34,584 nt of DNA from Thermoanaerobacterales bacterium (GCA_030019475.1 JASEER010000024.1:1-34584), one strand, 5' to 3'. Positions 8,422 to 17,221 are shown, counted from the first letter of the stretch. Notes: generated from the letters alone by a model not told the origin. A program made the numbers and translations.

Positions 8422-10409
8422 TTGACCACCCCCTGCTCCGGCACCGGCGACCCCGTTGCACCCCGGCGCCTTAACCGGCAGAAGGCGGCCCCCAGCACAC
8501 CCGCCCCGATAAGCGCGCCGGCGGCCGCCGCCGCCCCCGCCCAGGCGCTGCCGGGGAAAAGGGCCGCCGCGTGGGCCACCAGGCCGCCGACGGCAAAGGC
8601 GACGGTCCATGTCCCAAGCCACATCAGGACCGCCTCCCCGCGGCCCAATTCCTTGAGAATGACCAGCATGGAGGCGATACACGGCACAAAAAGGGTGATG
8701 GTCGTGAGGGCCACCGCCATCTGCAGGGGTGTGAGCGGCATCGTGTACAGCCCGGCGGCCCCGAAATCCCTGCGGACGATGCCCATCAGAAAGGCGGTGG
8801 CCGCCTCATCCGGGAGATGCAGCCAGCCCACGGCCAGGGGCGCCAGGGCACCCTGCAGCCGATCGAGGGCTCCCGTCACCTGCATCGTGCCGATGATCAG
8901 CGCCCCCAGGGCGAAGATTGGTGCGGCTTCCCGCAGAAACTGGAAAGACCGCCGCCACGTCTTCTTCAACACGTTCCCGGGGCGCGGCACCCGCAGCGGC
9001 GGCAGGTCGATGAGCAGGTCGGTCGACCTCCCCGGCAGGACCGCGTTCAGGACCGCCCCCACGACCGCAAAGACGACCAGGATCGTCAGGGTGTACAGGG
9101 TGACGTAGGGCGCCCCCAGCCCGGCGAGCAGGCTCGCGATCACGGCCATCTGCGCCGAGCAGGGCACGGCCAGGCCCAACAGGAAGATGGCGATACGGCG
9201 CTCCCGCGACGAGCCGAGCAGGCGGGTGACGATGGTGGCCATGGTCACGCAGCCGAAGCCCAGGATGAGGGGGATGACGGCCCGGCCGTTAAGCCCGATC
9301 CCGGTCAGCACGCGGTCGGCCAGGGTGGCGACGCGCGGCAGGTATCCCGAGTCCTCGAAGAGGGACAGGAAGAAGTAAAAGGCCGTGACGAGGGGCAGCA
9401 ACAGCCCGAGGACGTACGTAACGGTCATGGTTAAGACGCCGAACTCCCCGGCCAGGATGGTATACGGCGCCGAACCGGGGGCGAAGAACCGCTCCACCGA
9501 CCCGCGCACCGCAGGTTCGTAATACCCCAGCATCACCGTTTCCTCGGTAAAGCCGACGACGCCGCCGGCGACGAACCGCCCGATGACCTCGTACATCAGC
9601 CAGAGGGCGAGCGCCAGGATGGGAACACCGGTCCAGGGCGAAAGCATCCAGCGGCCCAGGCGCTGCCCGAAGGCCGCCCCCCGCCCTTCCTCAGCGAGCA
9701 CCCGGTCCACAATCCCGTTGACGTGCGCGCGCCGCCGGGAGTAGATCTCCTCCCGCCGGTCCCCGGGCGGCAGCCCGTGCCTGGCGGCCACGTGCGGGTC
9801 GCCCTCGAGGATGAGAAGCGCCTCGCCCCGGCCACCCACCCGGTCAACCATCTCGCCCGGCAGGGACTGCAGGCCGGGGGTCGGGTTCCCGGGGCAGGCC
9901 TCGGAAAGGCGCGCCTTCACCTCCTCCAGGCCCTCGCCGCGCACGGCCACGGTGGGGACCACCGGCACCCCGAGGAGTTCAGACAGGAGGGCCACGTCAA
10001 CCCGAAGCCCCTGGCGGCGGGCCTCGTCCGCCATATTCAGGGCGACGATGACCGGCACTCCGGTGTCAATGATCTGCTGCGTCAGGAAGAGGTCGCGCTC
10101 CAGGTACGCGGCGTTAACGACGTTCAGCACCAGGTCGGCGGAAAGGACGATATCGCGGGCGATGCGCTCCTCGTCGTTGAAGGATGAAAGGCCGTAGACG
10201 CCGGGAGTGTCGACCACCACGTCCCGGCCACACCGTCCGTGGCTGATTTCCAGGGTCGTTCCCGGGTAGTTGGAAACATCGACGTAAAGCCCGGTCAGGG
10301 CGTTAAAGAACACCGACTTGCCGGTATTGGGGTTTCCGGCCAGGACGACCTTCCGCCCCCCGTCCGGCAGATTGAACGCGGGAAGAGCGTTAGCGTCGGA
10401 GCGCGACAT
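8418..10409 (-). CDS. feoB: Ferrous iron transporter FeoB
   Basis: FeoB is the inner-membrane ferrous iron permease with an N-terminal GTPase. The 663-residue protein shows the G1 motif GNPNTGKS (residues 25-32), the G3 motif VDTPG and the G4 motif NMAD, followed by a helical spacer, membrane segments and the two Gate-type regions characteristic of the family. The length is within the usual range. I chose the ATG at 10409; a TTG lies one codon upstream and the ribosome binding site is GGGAGGGGCGGG. It overlaps feoA by 20 bases and the zinc-ribbon gene by four. Regulation by iron is likely from the operator-like dyad ahead of feoA and the adjacent DtxR-type gene. Confidence 0.97.
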   Translation of the reverse strand: MSRSDANALPAFNLPDGGRKVVLAGNPNTGKSVFFNALTGLYVDVSNYPGTTLEISHGRCGRDVVVDTPGVYGLSSFNDEERIARDIVLSADLVLNVVNAAYLERDLFLTQQIIDTGVPVIVALNMADEARRQGLRVDVALLSELLGVPVVPTVAVRGEGLEEVKARLSEACPGNPTPGLQSLPGEMVDRVGGRGEALLILEGDPHVAARHGLPPGDRREEIYSRRRAHVNGIVDRVLAEEGRGAAFGQRLGRWMLSPWTGVPILALALWLMYEVIGRFVAGGVVGFTEETVMLGYYEPAVRGSVERFFAPGSAPYTILAGEFGVLTMTVTYVLGLLLPLVTAFYFFLSLFEDSGYLPRVATLADRVLTGIGLNGRAVIPLILGFGCVTMATIVTRLLGSSRERRIAIFLLGLAVPCSAQMAVIASLLAGLGAPYVTLYTLTILVVFAVVGAVLNAVLPGRSTDLLIDLPPLRVPRPGNVLKKTWRRSFQFLREAAPIFALGALIIGTMQVTGALDRLQGALAPLAVGWLHLPDEAATAFLMGIVRRDFGAAGLYTMPLTPLQMAVALTTITLFVPCIASMLVILKELGRGEAVLMWLGTWTVAFAVGGLVAHAAALFPGSAWAGAAAAAGALIGAGVLGAAFCRLRRRGATGSPVPEQGVVK

Positions 10410-10644
10410 CAACCCGCCCCTCCCTTCCCTGCAAGTCGACCGTGATCTGCCGGGCCAGGCGGCGCCCCAGGGCTATCTCCTGGCGCTTCTTGCGGACCAC
10501 GACCGGGCCGGAGGGAATTACCTCGGCACAGGTCAGGATTTCGCCCTCCGAGATACCGAAACGTATGGCCTGGGCCCGGACAACCGGGTCGGGAATGGCG
10601 GTGACGCGGATTACGCTGCCTCTCGTGGCCTGGTCGAGCGTCAA
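10390..10644 (-). CDS. feoA: Ferrous iron transport accessory protein FeoA
   Basis: This is an 84-residue SH3-like small protein of the FeoA family, which acts in the cytoplasm with FeoB in ferrous iron uptake. The pattern of an RxxAIRFGISEG segment, a central beta-rich part ending in VVVRKKRQEIALGRRLA and the short length fit the family. The end overlaps feoB by 20 bases, so it is the first gene of the feo operon. A CAGGGGG ribosome binding site lies before the ATG. Confidence 0.93.
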   Translation of the reverse strand: MTLDQATRGSVIRVTAIPDPVVRAQAIRFGISEGEILTCAEVIPSGPVVVRKKRQEIALGRRLARQITVDLQGREGRVDVALRR

Positions 10645-10679
10645 GTAAATACCCCCTGGCTTAGAGCGGTAGAACTAAA

Positions 10680-10726
10680 TTAGATATGACTAACTTTATA
10701 AGAGCATACTAATAGCCCGCCGTCAA
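10680..10726 (-). promoter_or_regulatory. feo operon promoter with DtxR-like operator
   Basis: A -35 element TTGACG (10726-10721) precedes a TCTTAT/TATAAA -10 region (about 10703-10695). Just downstream lies TTAG-N6-CTAA (10680-10693), part of a longer imperfect dyad with flanking TAAA and TTTA. DtxR/IdeR boxes share TTAG and CTAA half-sites, so the adjacent iron-type regulator is a good candidate. The assignment rests on resemblance and position. Confidence 0.55.
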
Positions 10727-10746
10727 GGGGGAGTTTCGGCGGCAAC

Positions 10747-10790
10747 ACAAAAAAAACAGGGGTGCATCCCGACCGAAATGCACCCCTGGT
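10747..10790 (-). terminator. Strong rho-independent terminator after the DUF2325 gene
   Basis: On the minus strand an 11-base-pair stem (CAGGGGTGCAT with ATGCACCCCTG, 10757-10767 and 10778-10788) is followed by a run of eight T. It ends the MFS / aminotransferase / DUF2325 transcript and insulates the feo operon. Confidence 0.9.
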
Positions 10791-10809
10791 CAGTCTAAAG
10801 AGCGCCGGA

Positions 10810-11886
10810 CTAGCCGTCCACGTCCTTTTCCAGTTTGCGCAGCACCTCGCGTACCGCGCCCGTGGCGCCCCGCGAGGGGGCGTAGACGTAGGGGCGGCCG
10901 TAACGTTCGCAGATGTTCTCAACGTCCGGCATCTTATGTTTCATCGCCTCGGTGACGATGACCACGATGTCGGCCCGCTTCACCTTGCCTTCCAGGAAGC
11001 GGCCCACCATAAACCCCGATTCCCAGGTAAAGGACGCCCCCAGGCGTTCGAACATGCGCTTGAAGCTCTCCTTGTAAGCGTCGGCGCCGACCACCAGGAC
11101 GTTTACGCCGTCCAAGGGCAGGCGGTCATCGGCCGCGGCCTCTTTGGCCGGCCGCTCCCTTTTGTCCCGGCGGGGCGCGGTACGCGGTTCGCGCACGTCC
11201 AAGAACGCCTCCCCGGGGTCATATCGCCATGCCACCCGGGCCGTGGAGAGGTCGCCCGCCTCGTAGGCGATCTCGACCAGGTCCCCCTCGGCGAGATCCA
11301 GGCTTGTTACGTCCTGCGGGGGGACGGTCACAAAGGTCTCTTCCTCTTCACTGTACGCGCCCCAGGCGCCCCCGTGCTGTTCCAGCGGGGCCACGAAACT
11401 TGCCCGTCCGGAGGTGTCCGCCAGGCCTCGCCGCTCCAGGACCTGAAAGTAGTAGACCGGGGCCCCGCGCTCGTTGACCCCCCGGTCCCGCGCGCCGATC
11501 AGGTCGCCGTGCTCGATGCCCTCGGCGCGCACGACGGCCTCCGGGACGAAGATCTCCCGCCCGCTGCGGCTCTCGTTCAGAATCCCGCCGCGTACCAGCC
11601 GCGTGAACTCGCCGACGTGGTCCCATTCCTCCGCCTCCGCCGGCGGGAGCGGGGGCGGGGCATCCGCCCCGGTTCCGCCTTGTCCGGGGCCGGCGCCGTC
11701 CGCCGCGGCGGCAAGGTCGTCCTCGTACCTGCGCAGCCCCTCCTCTAAGAGCAGGAGGTCATGCGCCCGATCCACCAGTTCCCTTTCCTCTTCCGGCCCC
11801 GGGCGTTCCTCGTGCAGTCGCCGGTAAAGTCCCTCCCGTGCGGCACGCAGCAGCCCGATTACCCTCGCTACCGCCTCGCGCGGCAT
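10810..11886 (-). CDS. DUF2325 domain protein
   Basis: The protein has about 358 residues. The first 80 are charged and helical, with an acidic and proline-rich linker (about 60-85). A middle beta-rich region (about 90-230) follows, and the C-terminal 100 residues match the DUF2325 fold: VNVLVVGAD, then a segment around ADIVVIVT, then MPDVENICERYGRPYVYAPSRG split over two beta-alpha units. Function is unknown; a Rossmann-like regulatory domain is likely. I chose the ATG at 11886 because GGGAAGGGG precedes it at good spacing; a TTG at 11895 is less likely. It begins five bases after the aminotransferase stop, which makes an operon probable. Confidence 0.8.
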   Translation of the reverse strand: MPREAVARVIGLLRAAREGLYRRLHEERPGPEEERELVDRAHDLLLLEEGLRRYEDDLAAAADGAGPGQGGTGADAPPPLPPAEAEEWDHVGEFTRLVRGGILNESRSGREIFVPEAVVRAEGIEHGDLIGARDRGVNERGAPVYYFQVLERRGLADTSGRASFVAPLEQHGGAWGAYSEEEETFVTVPPQDVTSLDLAEGDLVEIAYEAGDLSTARVAWRYDPGEAFLDVREPRTAPRRDKRERPAKEAAADDRLPLDGVNVLVVGADAYKESFKRMFERLGASFTWESGFMVGRFLEGKVKRADIVVIVTEAMKHKMPDVENICERYGRPYVYAPSRGATGAVREVLRKLEKDVDG

Positions 11887-11891
11887 ATGGA

Positions 11892-13085
11892 TCAACCCCT
11901 TCCCTGCGAGGTCTCCCGTGCGATAACCGCCCGCACCCCGGGACGTCTCCCGACCTCGCGCAGCCGGTTTTCGCCACAGACCAGGGCTATTCGCACATAT
12001 CCTTCCCCCCGCGCGCCGAAAGCGACCCCGGGAACCACCAGCACTCCGGACTCCCGGACCAGGGTAACGGCGAAATCCCGTGAGGAAGTCCAGCCGCCGG
12101 GCAGGGGAGCCCAGACGAACATCGAGGCCTTCGGCCGGGGAACGTCCCAGCCCAGGGAGCGAAGTCCGTCGATTAAAACATCTCTCCTTCGCTGGTAGGT
12201 TGCGGCCGTTTGGCGGACGGCGTCCTGCGGCCCCCGCAGGGCGGCGGCTCCCGCCTTTTGCACGGCCCGGAAGACGCCGTAGTCGATGTTCGACTTAAGG
12301 ACACGCAGGGCGTCAAGCACCCGGGCGTTGCCGACGGCGAGCGCCAGCCGGCACCCCGCCATGTTGTAAGTCTTGGACAGCGAGTGGAACTCCACGCCGA
12401 CCTCCCGGGCGTTCCGCGCCTGCAGGAAACTGGGTGGGCGGTAGCCGTCAAAGGCCAGCTCGGAGTAGGCGGCGTCGTGTACCACCACGATGTCATAGCG
12501 CCGGGCGAAATCCGCCACTTCCTCGAAGAAGGGTACCTCGGCCGTCGCCGCCACCGGGTTGTTCGGGTAGTTCAGGACCAGGACCTTGGCCCGGCGGGCG
12601 ACCTCCGGGGGAACCGCTCCCAGGTCGGGCAGAAAGCCGTTTTCTTTCAGGAGCGGAAGGGGGTGGATCTCCCCGCCGGCGATGATCACCCCGGCACTGT
12701 AGATGGGGTAGCCCGGGTCCGGCACCAGGGCCGTGTCGCCCGGGTTCAGCAGGGCAAGGTAGATGTGGGCCAGGCCGTCCTGGGAGCCCATCAATGAAAG
12801 GACCTCACGCCGCGGGTCCAGCTCGACCCCGAAGCGCTCGCCGTACCAGTCGGCCACAGCCTGCTTGAACTCGGGCAGGCCCTCGGTCAGGGCGTAGCGG
12901 TAGGCGTCCGGCTCGTCCAGAGCCTCGTGCAGGACCCTGATGACGTGGGGCGCCGGCGGCAGGTCCGGGCTGCCGATGCTCAGGTCGATGATGTCCACTC
13001 CCCGCGCTTTCACCTCCCGCCCGATGGCGTCCAGTTCCGAAAAGACGGCGGTGTCAAGGCGCTGCAAGCGCCGGGCAAGCTCCAC
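11892..13085 (-). CDS. Class I/II PLP aminotransferase, LL-DAP aminotransferase-like
   Basis: This is a 397-residue fold-type I aminotransferase. The PLP-binding lysine is Lys238 in SLSKTYNMAG. Other family landmarks are IGSPD, YPNNP (around 173-177), HDAAYSEL and a C-terminal GEGYVRIAL-type arginine segment. The sequence resembles LL-diaminopimelate or aspartate/alanine aminotransferases of Clostridia. Substrate specificity cannot be read with certainty and no lysine-biosynthesis neighbours are present. The start is a GTG with AGGAGAG upstream. It sits between an MFS permease gene and the DUF2325 gene on the same strand. Confidence 0.92.
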   Translation of the reverse strand: MELARRLQRLDTAVFSELDAIGREVKARGVDIIDLSIGSPDLPPAPHVIRVLHEALDEPDAYRYALTEGLPEFKQAVADWYGERFGVELDPRREVLSLMGSQDGLAHIYLALLNPGDTALVPDPGYPIYSAGVIIAGGEIHPLPLLKENGFLPDLGAVPPEVARRAKVLVLNYPNNPVAATAEVPFFEEVADFARRYDIVVVHDAAYSELAFDGYRPPSFLQARNAREVGVEFHSLSKTYNMAGCRLALAVGNARVLDALRVLKSNIDYGVFRAVQKAGAAALRGPQDAVRQTAATYQRRRDVLIDGLRSLGWDVPRPKASMFVWAPLPGGWTSSRDFAVTLVRESGVLVVPGVAFGARGEGYVRIALVCGENRLREVGRRPGVRAVIARETSQGRG

Positions 13086-13131
13086 TTAGCAGCTCTCCTC
13101 TCCCTGTCATAAGGTGGTGGGGTTTGTGACG

Positions 13132-14349
13132 TTACCTCCCGGGCGCGGGGCAAGGGCCGTCCGGCGCGGGCCAGTCGCGCAGCGCCAGGTAAACCGCGAG
13201 GCCGGCCAGGGCCACCCCGGCCGAGGCCATGTACATCCACTGGTAGCCGGCAAACTGCGCCAAAAAGCCAAGCAGTACGGCGCCGGAGCCGATCCCCAGG
13301 TCAAAAGACGAGGTAAAGGTGGCCTGAGCCGCCCCGCGCCTGGTCGGCGCGCAGGCGGCCACGGCCAGGGCCTGCAGCGCGGGATGGATGGCGCCGAACC
13401 CCAGGCCGCTGACCACCGCCGCTGCCAGGAACATGGGCAAGTTCGTCGCCAGGCCGAGGATGGCCATCCCGGCGCTGAGCAGGATCAATCCGGGAATAAT
13501 CACCACCCGGTGGCCGTAGCGGTCGAACAGCATTCCCATAGTCGGTCGCGCGAGCATCAGGGTGATGGCGTAGACGGTAAAGTACACCCCGGCGTTGGTG
13601 ATCCCGTGCTGCCCGGCGTGCAGGGCGATGAAGGTGGTCACCCCGCCCCAGGTGAAGGTAGCGAAATACATTACCAGCGAGGGCTTCAGGGCGCTGGGTT
13701 CCCAGAGCGCCGGCGGCGGCCCCCCGTGCCTGGCGCGCACCGGAGGCACCCGGATCGTGGTGATCACCAGCAGGGCCAGCAGCGAAAGGACGGCCGTGCT
13801 CCAGAAAAGGGCCGGGAAGCCGTAGTGGTTGGCGGCGAAGAAACCCAGGATGGGTCCGACGGCCATTCCGAGGTTGGCCCCCAGGCCGAAGAAACCCATC
13901 CCTTCGCCGCGCCGGGGTAAGGGCACCAGGTCCGTGGCAACCGTGGCCGCGGAGGTGGTCACGATACCCCACCCCACGCCGTGGATGACGCGCAGGACGA
14001 GCAGCAGGGCGACGGTCGCCGCCCCGTTGTAGCCGGCCACGGCCAGGGTGAAGACGGCGGCCCCCACCAGCCAGATCCCCCGCCGCCCGTGCCGGTCGAG
14101 CCCCAGCCCGGTCAAGGGTCGGACCGCCACCGAGGAAACGGTGAAGATCCCGGTGACGAGACCGACGATCAGCCTGCTTCCGCCCATGGCGTCGACATAG
14201 ACCGAAACGGTCGGCATCAGCATCTGAAAGCCGACGAAGATAACGAGGTTATAGATGCAGATCAGGGTGAAGTCCCGCGTCCAGAGGACAGGCCGCGCCC
14301 CACCGGCGCCGGCGGGTGAGGCCGCCGCGCCCGGCGCCTGCTTGGCCAA
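13132..14349 (-). CDS. Major facilitator superfamily transporter (12 TM)
   Basis: This is a single-subunit secondary transporter of about 405 residues with roughly 12 membrane helices. The loop after the second helix carries a G-x-x-x-DRxGRR-type motif (LGLDRHGRRG), and a second copy (LFDRYGHR) occurs in the second half. Substrate is unknown; an efflux role is typical of this type. I prefer the TTG at 14349 over the GTG at 14358 because GAGGTGAT lies at ideal distance from the TTG and would overlap the GTG. It may share a transcript with the downstream aminotransferase. Confidence 0.88.
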   Translation of the reverse strand: MAKQAPGAAASPAGAGGARPVLWTRDFTLICIYNLVIFVGFQMLMPTVSVYVDAMGGSRLIVGLVTGIFTVSSVAVRPLTGLGLDRHGRRGIWLVGAAVFTLAVAGYNGAATVALLLVLRVIHGVGWGIVTTSAATVATDLVPLPRRGEGMGFFGLGANLGMAVGPILGFFAANHYGFPALFWSTAVLSLLALLVITTIRVPPVRARHGGPPPALWEPSALKPSLVMYFATFTWGGVTTFIALHAGQHGITNAGVYFTVYAITLMLARPTMGMLFDRYGHRVVIIPGLILLSAGMAILGLATNLPMFLAAAVVSGLGFGAIHPALQALAVAACAPTRRGAAQATFTSSFDLGIGSGAVLLGFLAQFAGYQWMYMASAGVALAGLAVYLALRDWPAPDGPCPAPGR

Positions 14350-14478
14350 AAATATCACCTCGGCAAAGGCGTATGAAGTACACTATTTCGCCACCCTTCT
14401 CAGCATTCCTCTAGAGGCCCGTATAACGCCTTCCCCGGCGGTGGCAAACTGATCCTGACCGTAAGGAGGCGAAAACCC

Positions 14479-14838
14479 ATCCATAGGCGTGCGTTAACCC
14501 TCAAGTTTACTTTCACGGCGCTCATTCTTCTGGCCGTCTTCGGCCTCTGGCAGGGCCTGTCCCCTCTGAACCCCGTCCTTACCGCCGTAGTCCTGACCGG
14601 GATCGCCTATGTCATCGGCGACACCTGGGTCCTCCCCAATTTCGGTAACCGGGTGGCCACAGCCATCGACGTCGCGCTCGCCGGGGTCATAATTTGGGCG
14701 GTACAGCTCGTCCTTGCCGGCTTCGGGGTCTCCCTTAACGCCGTCGTCCTCGCCGCCCTGCTGACGGGTGCTGCCGAATGGTTTTATCACCGTTACCTGG
14801 AAACCACGGGAGGAGTCGACGTCTCCCCGCCTTCATGA
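14479..14838 (+). CDS. DUF2512 (YndM-like) membrane protein
   Basis: The frame reads a 119-residue protein with four membrane helices, resembling Bacillus YndM (DUF2512). Segments such as YVIGDTWVLPNFGNRVAT followed by a long hydrophobic helix are typical. AAGGAGG (14463-14469) is followed nine bases later by ATC at 14479, and there is no ATG, GTG or TTG in frame before 14653, which would cut off half the protein. The gene therefore either uses an ATC start or carries a sequence error at the start codon. Function is unknown. It diverges from the MFS transporter. Confidence 0.7.
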   Translation: MHRRALTLKFTFTALILLAVFGLWQGLSPLNPVLTAVVLTGIAYVIGDTWVLPNFGNRVATAIDVALAGVIIWAVQLVLAGFGVSLNAVVLAALLTGAAEWFYHRYLETTGGVDVSPPS

Positions 14839-14966
14839 GCCACGCTCCGCACCCGCCCTTCCCGCTTCGCCGTCCTCCGCCCTAAAATACAATTCTTTAG
14901 CCCTTATCCCGGGTGCAACGAACGTGGTAATATTTGGAATAATAGCGGGAGGGGGATGGTACGTCG

Positions 14967-15233
14967 ATGCCATGGGGTTGGAGAAGGAAAGCGACCCTCG
15001 GGAGCACACTGGGGACCTTCCTCGCCGGGGCGGTACTGGAGAACCATCTCAACTTCCTGAACGCGCTGGGAAGCGGGATCGGGGCCGTCATCGCCGGGCT
15101 TCTGGCTCTGGCCGGGGCCGTTTTCCTGGTCCGCCTCGTGGTCTTGCGCATTATCGCTTTCCGGCGCTGGCGCGCCTTCTGTCAACGGCCGCAGTATGTG
15201 GCGCCGGCACGCCGCCCGATGGAGGAGCCGTAG
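14967..15233 (+). CDS. Small membrane protein, unknown function
   Basis: This 88-residue protein has a basic N-terminus and two hydrophobic segments (about residues 13-30 and 35-62), then a basic tail. GGGAGGGGG precedes the ATG at good spacing. The last 83 bases overlap the convergent cysteine desulfurase gene, so the C-terminal residues carry little independent evidence. No family recognised. Confidence 0.55.
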   Translation: MPWGWRRKATLGSTLGTFLAGAVLENHLNFLNALGSGIGAVIAGLLALAGAVFLVRLVVLRIIAFRRWRAFCQRPQYVAPARRPMEEP

Positions 15234-16377
15234 CGCGTAACCGCTCCACCAGCGGCGGCAGCACCTCCAGGAGGTAAGAGATCTCGGACTCGGTGGTGCC
15301 GCGCCCCATGCTGATCCGGATGGTGCCCAGCGCCGTCCCGGGTTCGATCCCCATGGCCAGGAGGACGTGAGAGGGCCGGGGGTTGCCGGTCGTACACGCC
15401 GAGCCCGTGGCCACGGCCACTCCGAGGGCGTCCAGCTCCGCCGCCAGGGCGCGCCCTTCAAGGCCCTTAAAGGAAAGGCTCAGATGCCCGGGCAGGACCT
15501 CCCGCGGATGCCCGTTCACCCGGACACCATCCACCCTGTCCAAGAGCCCCCGCAGGAAAAGAGAACGCAGCCGGGCCAGTTTGCCGCGCACCGCCCCGCG
15601 GTCCCGGGCCGCGACCTCCACCGCGCGCCCGAGCCCCACAATGGCGGCCAGGTCCTCCGTGCCGGCCCGCCTCTTGCTCTCCTGGAGGCCCCCGCTCACC
15701 AGCGGAACGAGGGGCGTTCCACGGCGCACGTAGAGGGCCCCGATGCCCTTCGGCCCGTAAATCTTATGCCCCGACAGGCTCACCAGGTCCGCCCCCAGGG
15801 CGCGGACGTCCAGTTCCTCGCAACCCGCCGTCTGCACGGAATCCACGTGGAAAAGGATCCCCCGCCGGGCGGCCAGGGCGGCCACCTCCCGCACCGGCTG
15901 CAGGGTGCCCACCTCGTTGTTGGCGTGCATGACCGATATGAGGACGGTGTCAGGTTCCACGAGGGCCTCCAGGGCCTGCACGTCCACCCGCCCCGTCGGG
16001 TCCACGGAGGCCAGGGCGACCCGCCACCCCTGCTCCTCCAGAAAACGGCCTGACTTGAGCACCGACTGATGCTCGACGGCCGTCGTCACCAGGTGCCGCC
16101 CGCGCTCCCGCAACGCCCAGGCCGATCCCTTGACGGCCAGGTTGTTCGCCTCCGTGCCCCCGCTGGTGAAGATAATCTCATCCGGGGCGGCGTGCAGGAA
16201 AGCGCCGACCTTCTCCCGCGCCTCTTCCACGGCCGCCCGTGCCCGCCGCCCGAAGCCGTGGCCGGAGGCCGGGTTTCCGAAGACCTCGCCGAAATACGGG
16301 AGCATGGCCGCCAGGACCTCCGGGTGCACGGGCGTCGTCGCCGCATGGTCGAGGTAGACCGGGTAACCCATCGTCAT
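15151..16377 (-). CDS. Cysteine desulfurase, NifS/IscS family
   Basis: This PLP enzyme takes sulfur from cysteine for iron-sulfur cluster and thio-cofactor assembly. In the 408-residue protein, YLDHAATTP opens the chain, the PLP lysine is Lys205 in SLSGHKIYGPKG and the catalytic cysteine is Cys328 in GSACTTG. Around the cysteine it resembles the NifS/IscS group with a flexible loop. The ATG at 16377 has AAGGGGGAG upstream; another ATG two codons later is possible. The short tail after about residue 385 is variable. No IscU-type scaffold gene is adjacent. A partner role in selenium delivery cannot be judged from sequence. Confidence 0.95.
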   Translation of the reverse strand: MTMGYPVYLDHAATTPVHPEVLAAMLPYFGEVFGNPASGHGFGRRARAAVEEAREKVGAFLHAAPDEIIFTSGGTEANNLAVKGSAWALRERGRHLVTTAVEHQSVLKSGRFLEEQGWRVALASVDPTGRVDVQALEALVEPDTVLISVMHANNEVGTLQPVREVAALAARRGILFHVDSVQTAGCEELDVRALGADLVSLSGHKIYGPKGIGALYVRRGTPLVPLVSGGLQESKRRAGTEDLAAIVGLGRAVEVAARDRGAVRGKLARLRSLFLRGLLDRVDGVRVNGHPREVLPGHLSLSFKGLEGRALAAELDALGVAVATGSACTTGNPRPSHVLLAMGIEPGTALGTIRISMGRGTTESEISYLLEVLPPLVERLRATAPPSGGVPAPHTAAVDRRRASAGKR

Positions 16378-16446
16378 TCGCGTAAGTCTCCCCCTTTCGC
16401 AGCACTAACAGTATATGGGGCGGGGCCGCGATCGTCACAACGACGA

Positions 16447-16475
16447 GAAAGGCCCGGGATATCCATCCCGGGCCT
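16447..16475 (-). terminator. Rho-independent terminator
   Basis: An 11-base-pair perfect stem (AGGCCCGGGAT with ATCCCGGGCCT) with a four-base loop is followed on the minus strand by TTTCTCG. It closes the transcript of the small gene at 16501-16812 and separates it from the cysteine desulfurase gene. Confidence 0.75.
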
Positions 16476-16500
16476 CGTTTGCGCATGGAAACGGAAGACT

Positions 16501-16812
16501 CTAATTGGCGAGGCGCTGGCGTGAAATCGTCCACTCGCGGCGCGGCCGCCACCGGCGCTTGCTGCGCAGGGCCTGCAGCCCTTGTCCCTTCGAACCCGAA
16601 AGGGCAAGAATCCTCTTCTTCGCCACCACGTGGTCCATCCCCAGGCCGTCACAGATCACCGCGAAAAGAGGTGACCGCAGAAAGCCGACAGCTGAGAGGA
16701 AGGACGAACGGTCAGGACCATACGGCCCACGGCTGATGTCACGGACGACCTCTTTGAGCACAGCCGCTCCCAGCCGCAGATGCCCCTCCATTTCGTGCGC
16801 TACCCTTCGCAT
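16501..16812 (-). CDS. Conserved-looking hypothetical protein, 103 residues
   Basis: The product is a basic, mostly helical small protein with a tryptophan- and arginine-rich C-terminus. The ATG at 16812 follows GGGAGGG at eight bases. The frame extends upstream to 16887, but that part runs through the -10 region of a good promoter and is unlikely to be translated. The gene has its own promoter and terminator, which supports its being real. No domain recognised. Confidence 0.65.
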   Translation of the reverse strand: MRRVAHEMEGHLRLGAAVLKEVVRDISRGPYGPDRSSFLSAVGFLRSPLFAVICDGLGMDHVVAKKRILALSGSKGQGLQALRSKRRWRPRREWTISRQRLAN

Positions 16813-16876
16813 CGCCGCATCCCTCCCGTCTGTACCTCCGGCAATAGTCGAGGGGCCTGCAAAAGGCTTACTGAAA

Positions 16877-16905
16877 TATTGTAGCAAGACAGCCCCTCGA
16901 GGTCA
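16877..16905 (-). promoter_or_regulatory. Sigma-A promoter of the 103-residue gene
   Basis: On the minus strand TTGACC (16905-16900) and TACAAT (16882-16877) are separated by exactly 17 bases. The gene start lies 65 bases downstream. Confidence 0.75.
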
Positions 16906-16934
16906 AAGGACAAAACAGGAAATGCGGTCTAAAA

Positions 16935-17129
16935 CTATCTCTTCTCGTCGAAGTTCTCAAATATCTTCTTAAAAACGAAGATCAGGGCGATATTAACCAC
17001 GCCGGCGAAGATGAAAAGACCCGCCAGGACGAAGTTAATCACCTCCCGGCCGATAAACAGGAAGGTCGCCCCGGCGGCGATGAACAACAGCCCGGAGATT
17101 AGACGGAGAACATAAGAACTGGAAAACAA
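16935..17129 (-). CDS. Small two-helix membrane protein
   Basis: This is a 64-residue protein with two membrane helices (about residues 8-26 and 31-53) and a charged C-terminus ending in FDEKR. The TTG start follows GAAAGGAAG at nine bases. It is probably an independent small gene divergent from the CDF transporter. No family recognised. Confidence 0.6.
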   Translation of the reverse strand: MFSSSYVLRLISGLLFIAAGATFLFIGREVINFVLAGLFIFAGVVNIALIFVFKKIFENFDEKR

Positions 17130-17221
17130 AGTCCTATTCTTCCTTTCACAAATTACCTGTCAGGCCCGGAGCCCTTTCTCCCATAATGTCATATCCACGG
17201 GCCCCCGCGCAAGGCCGCACG

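Noticed and set aside
8267-8461. 64-codon minus-strand frame over the end of feoB
   Set aside because: It is arginine/proline-rich with no motifs; the frame with paired CPRC motifs is the real one.
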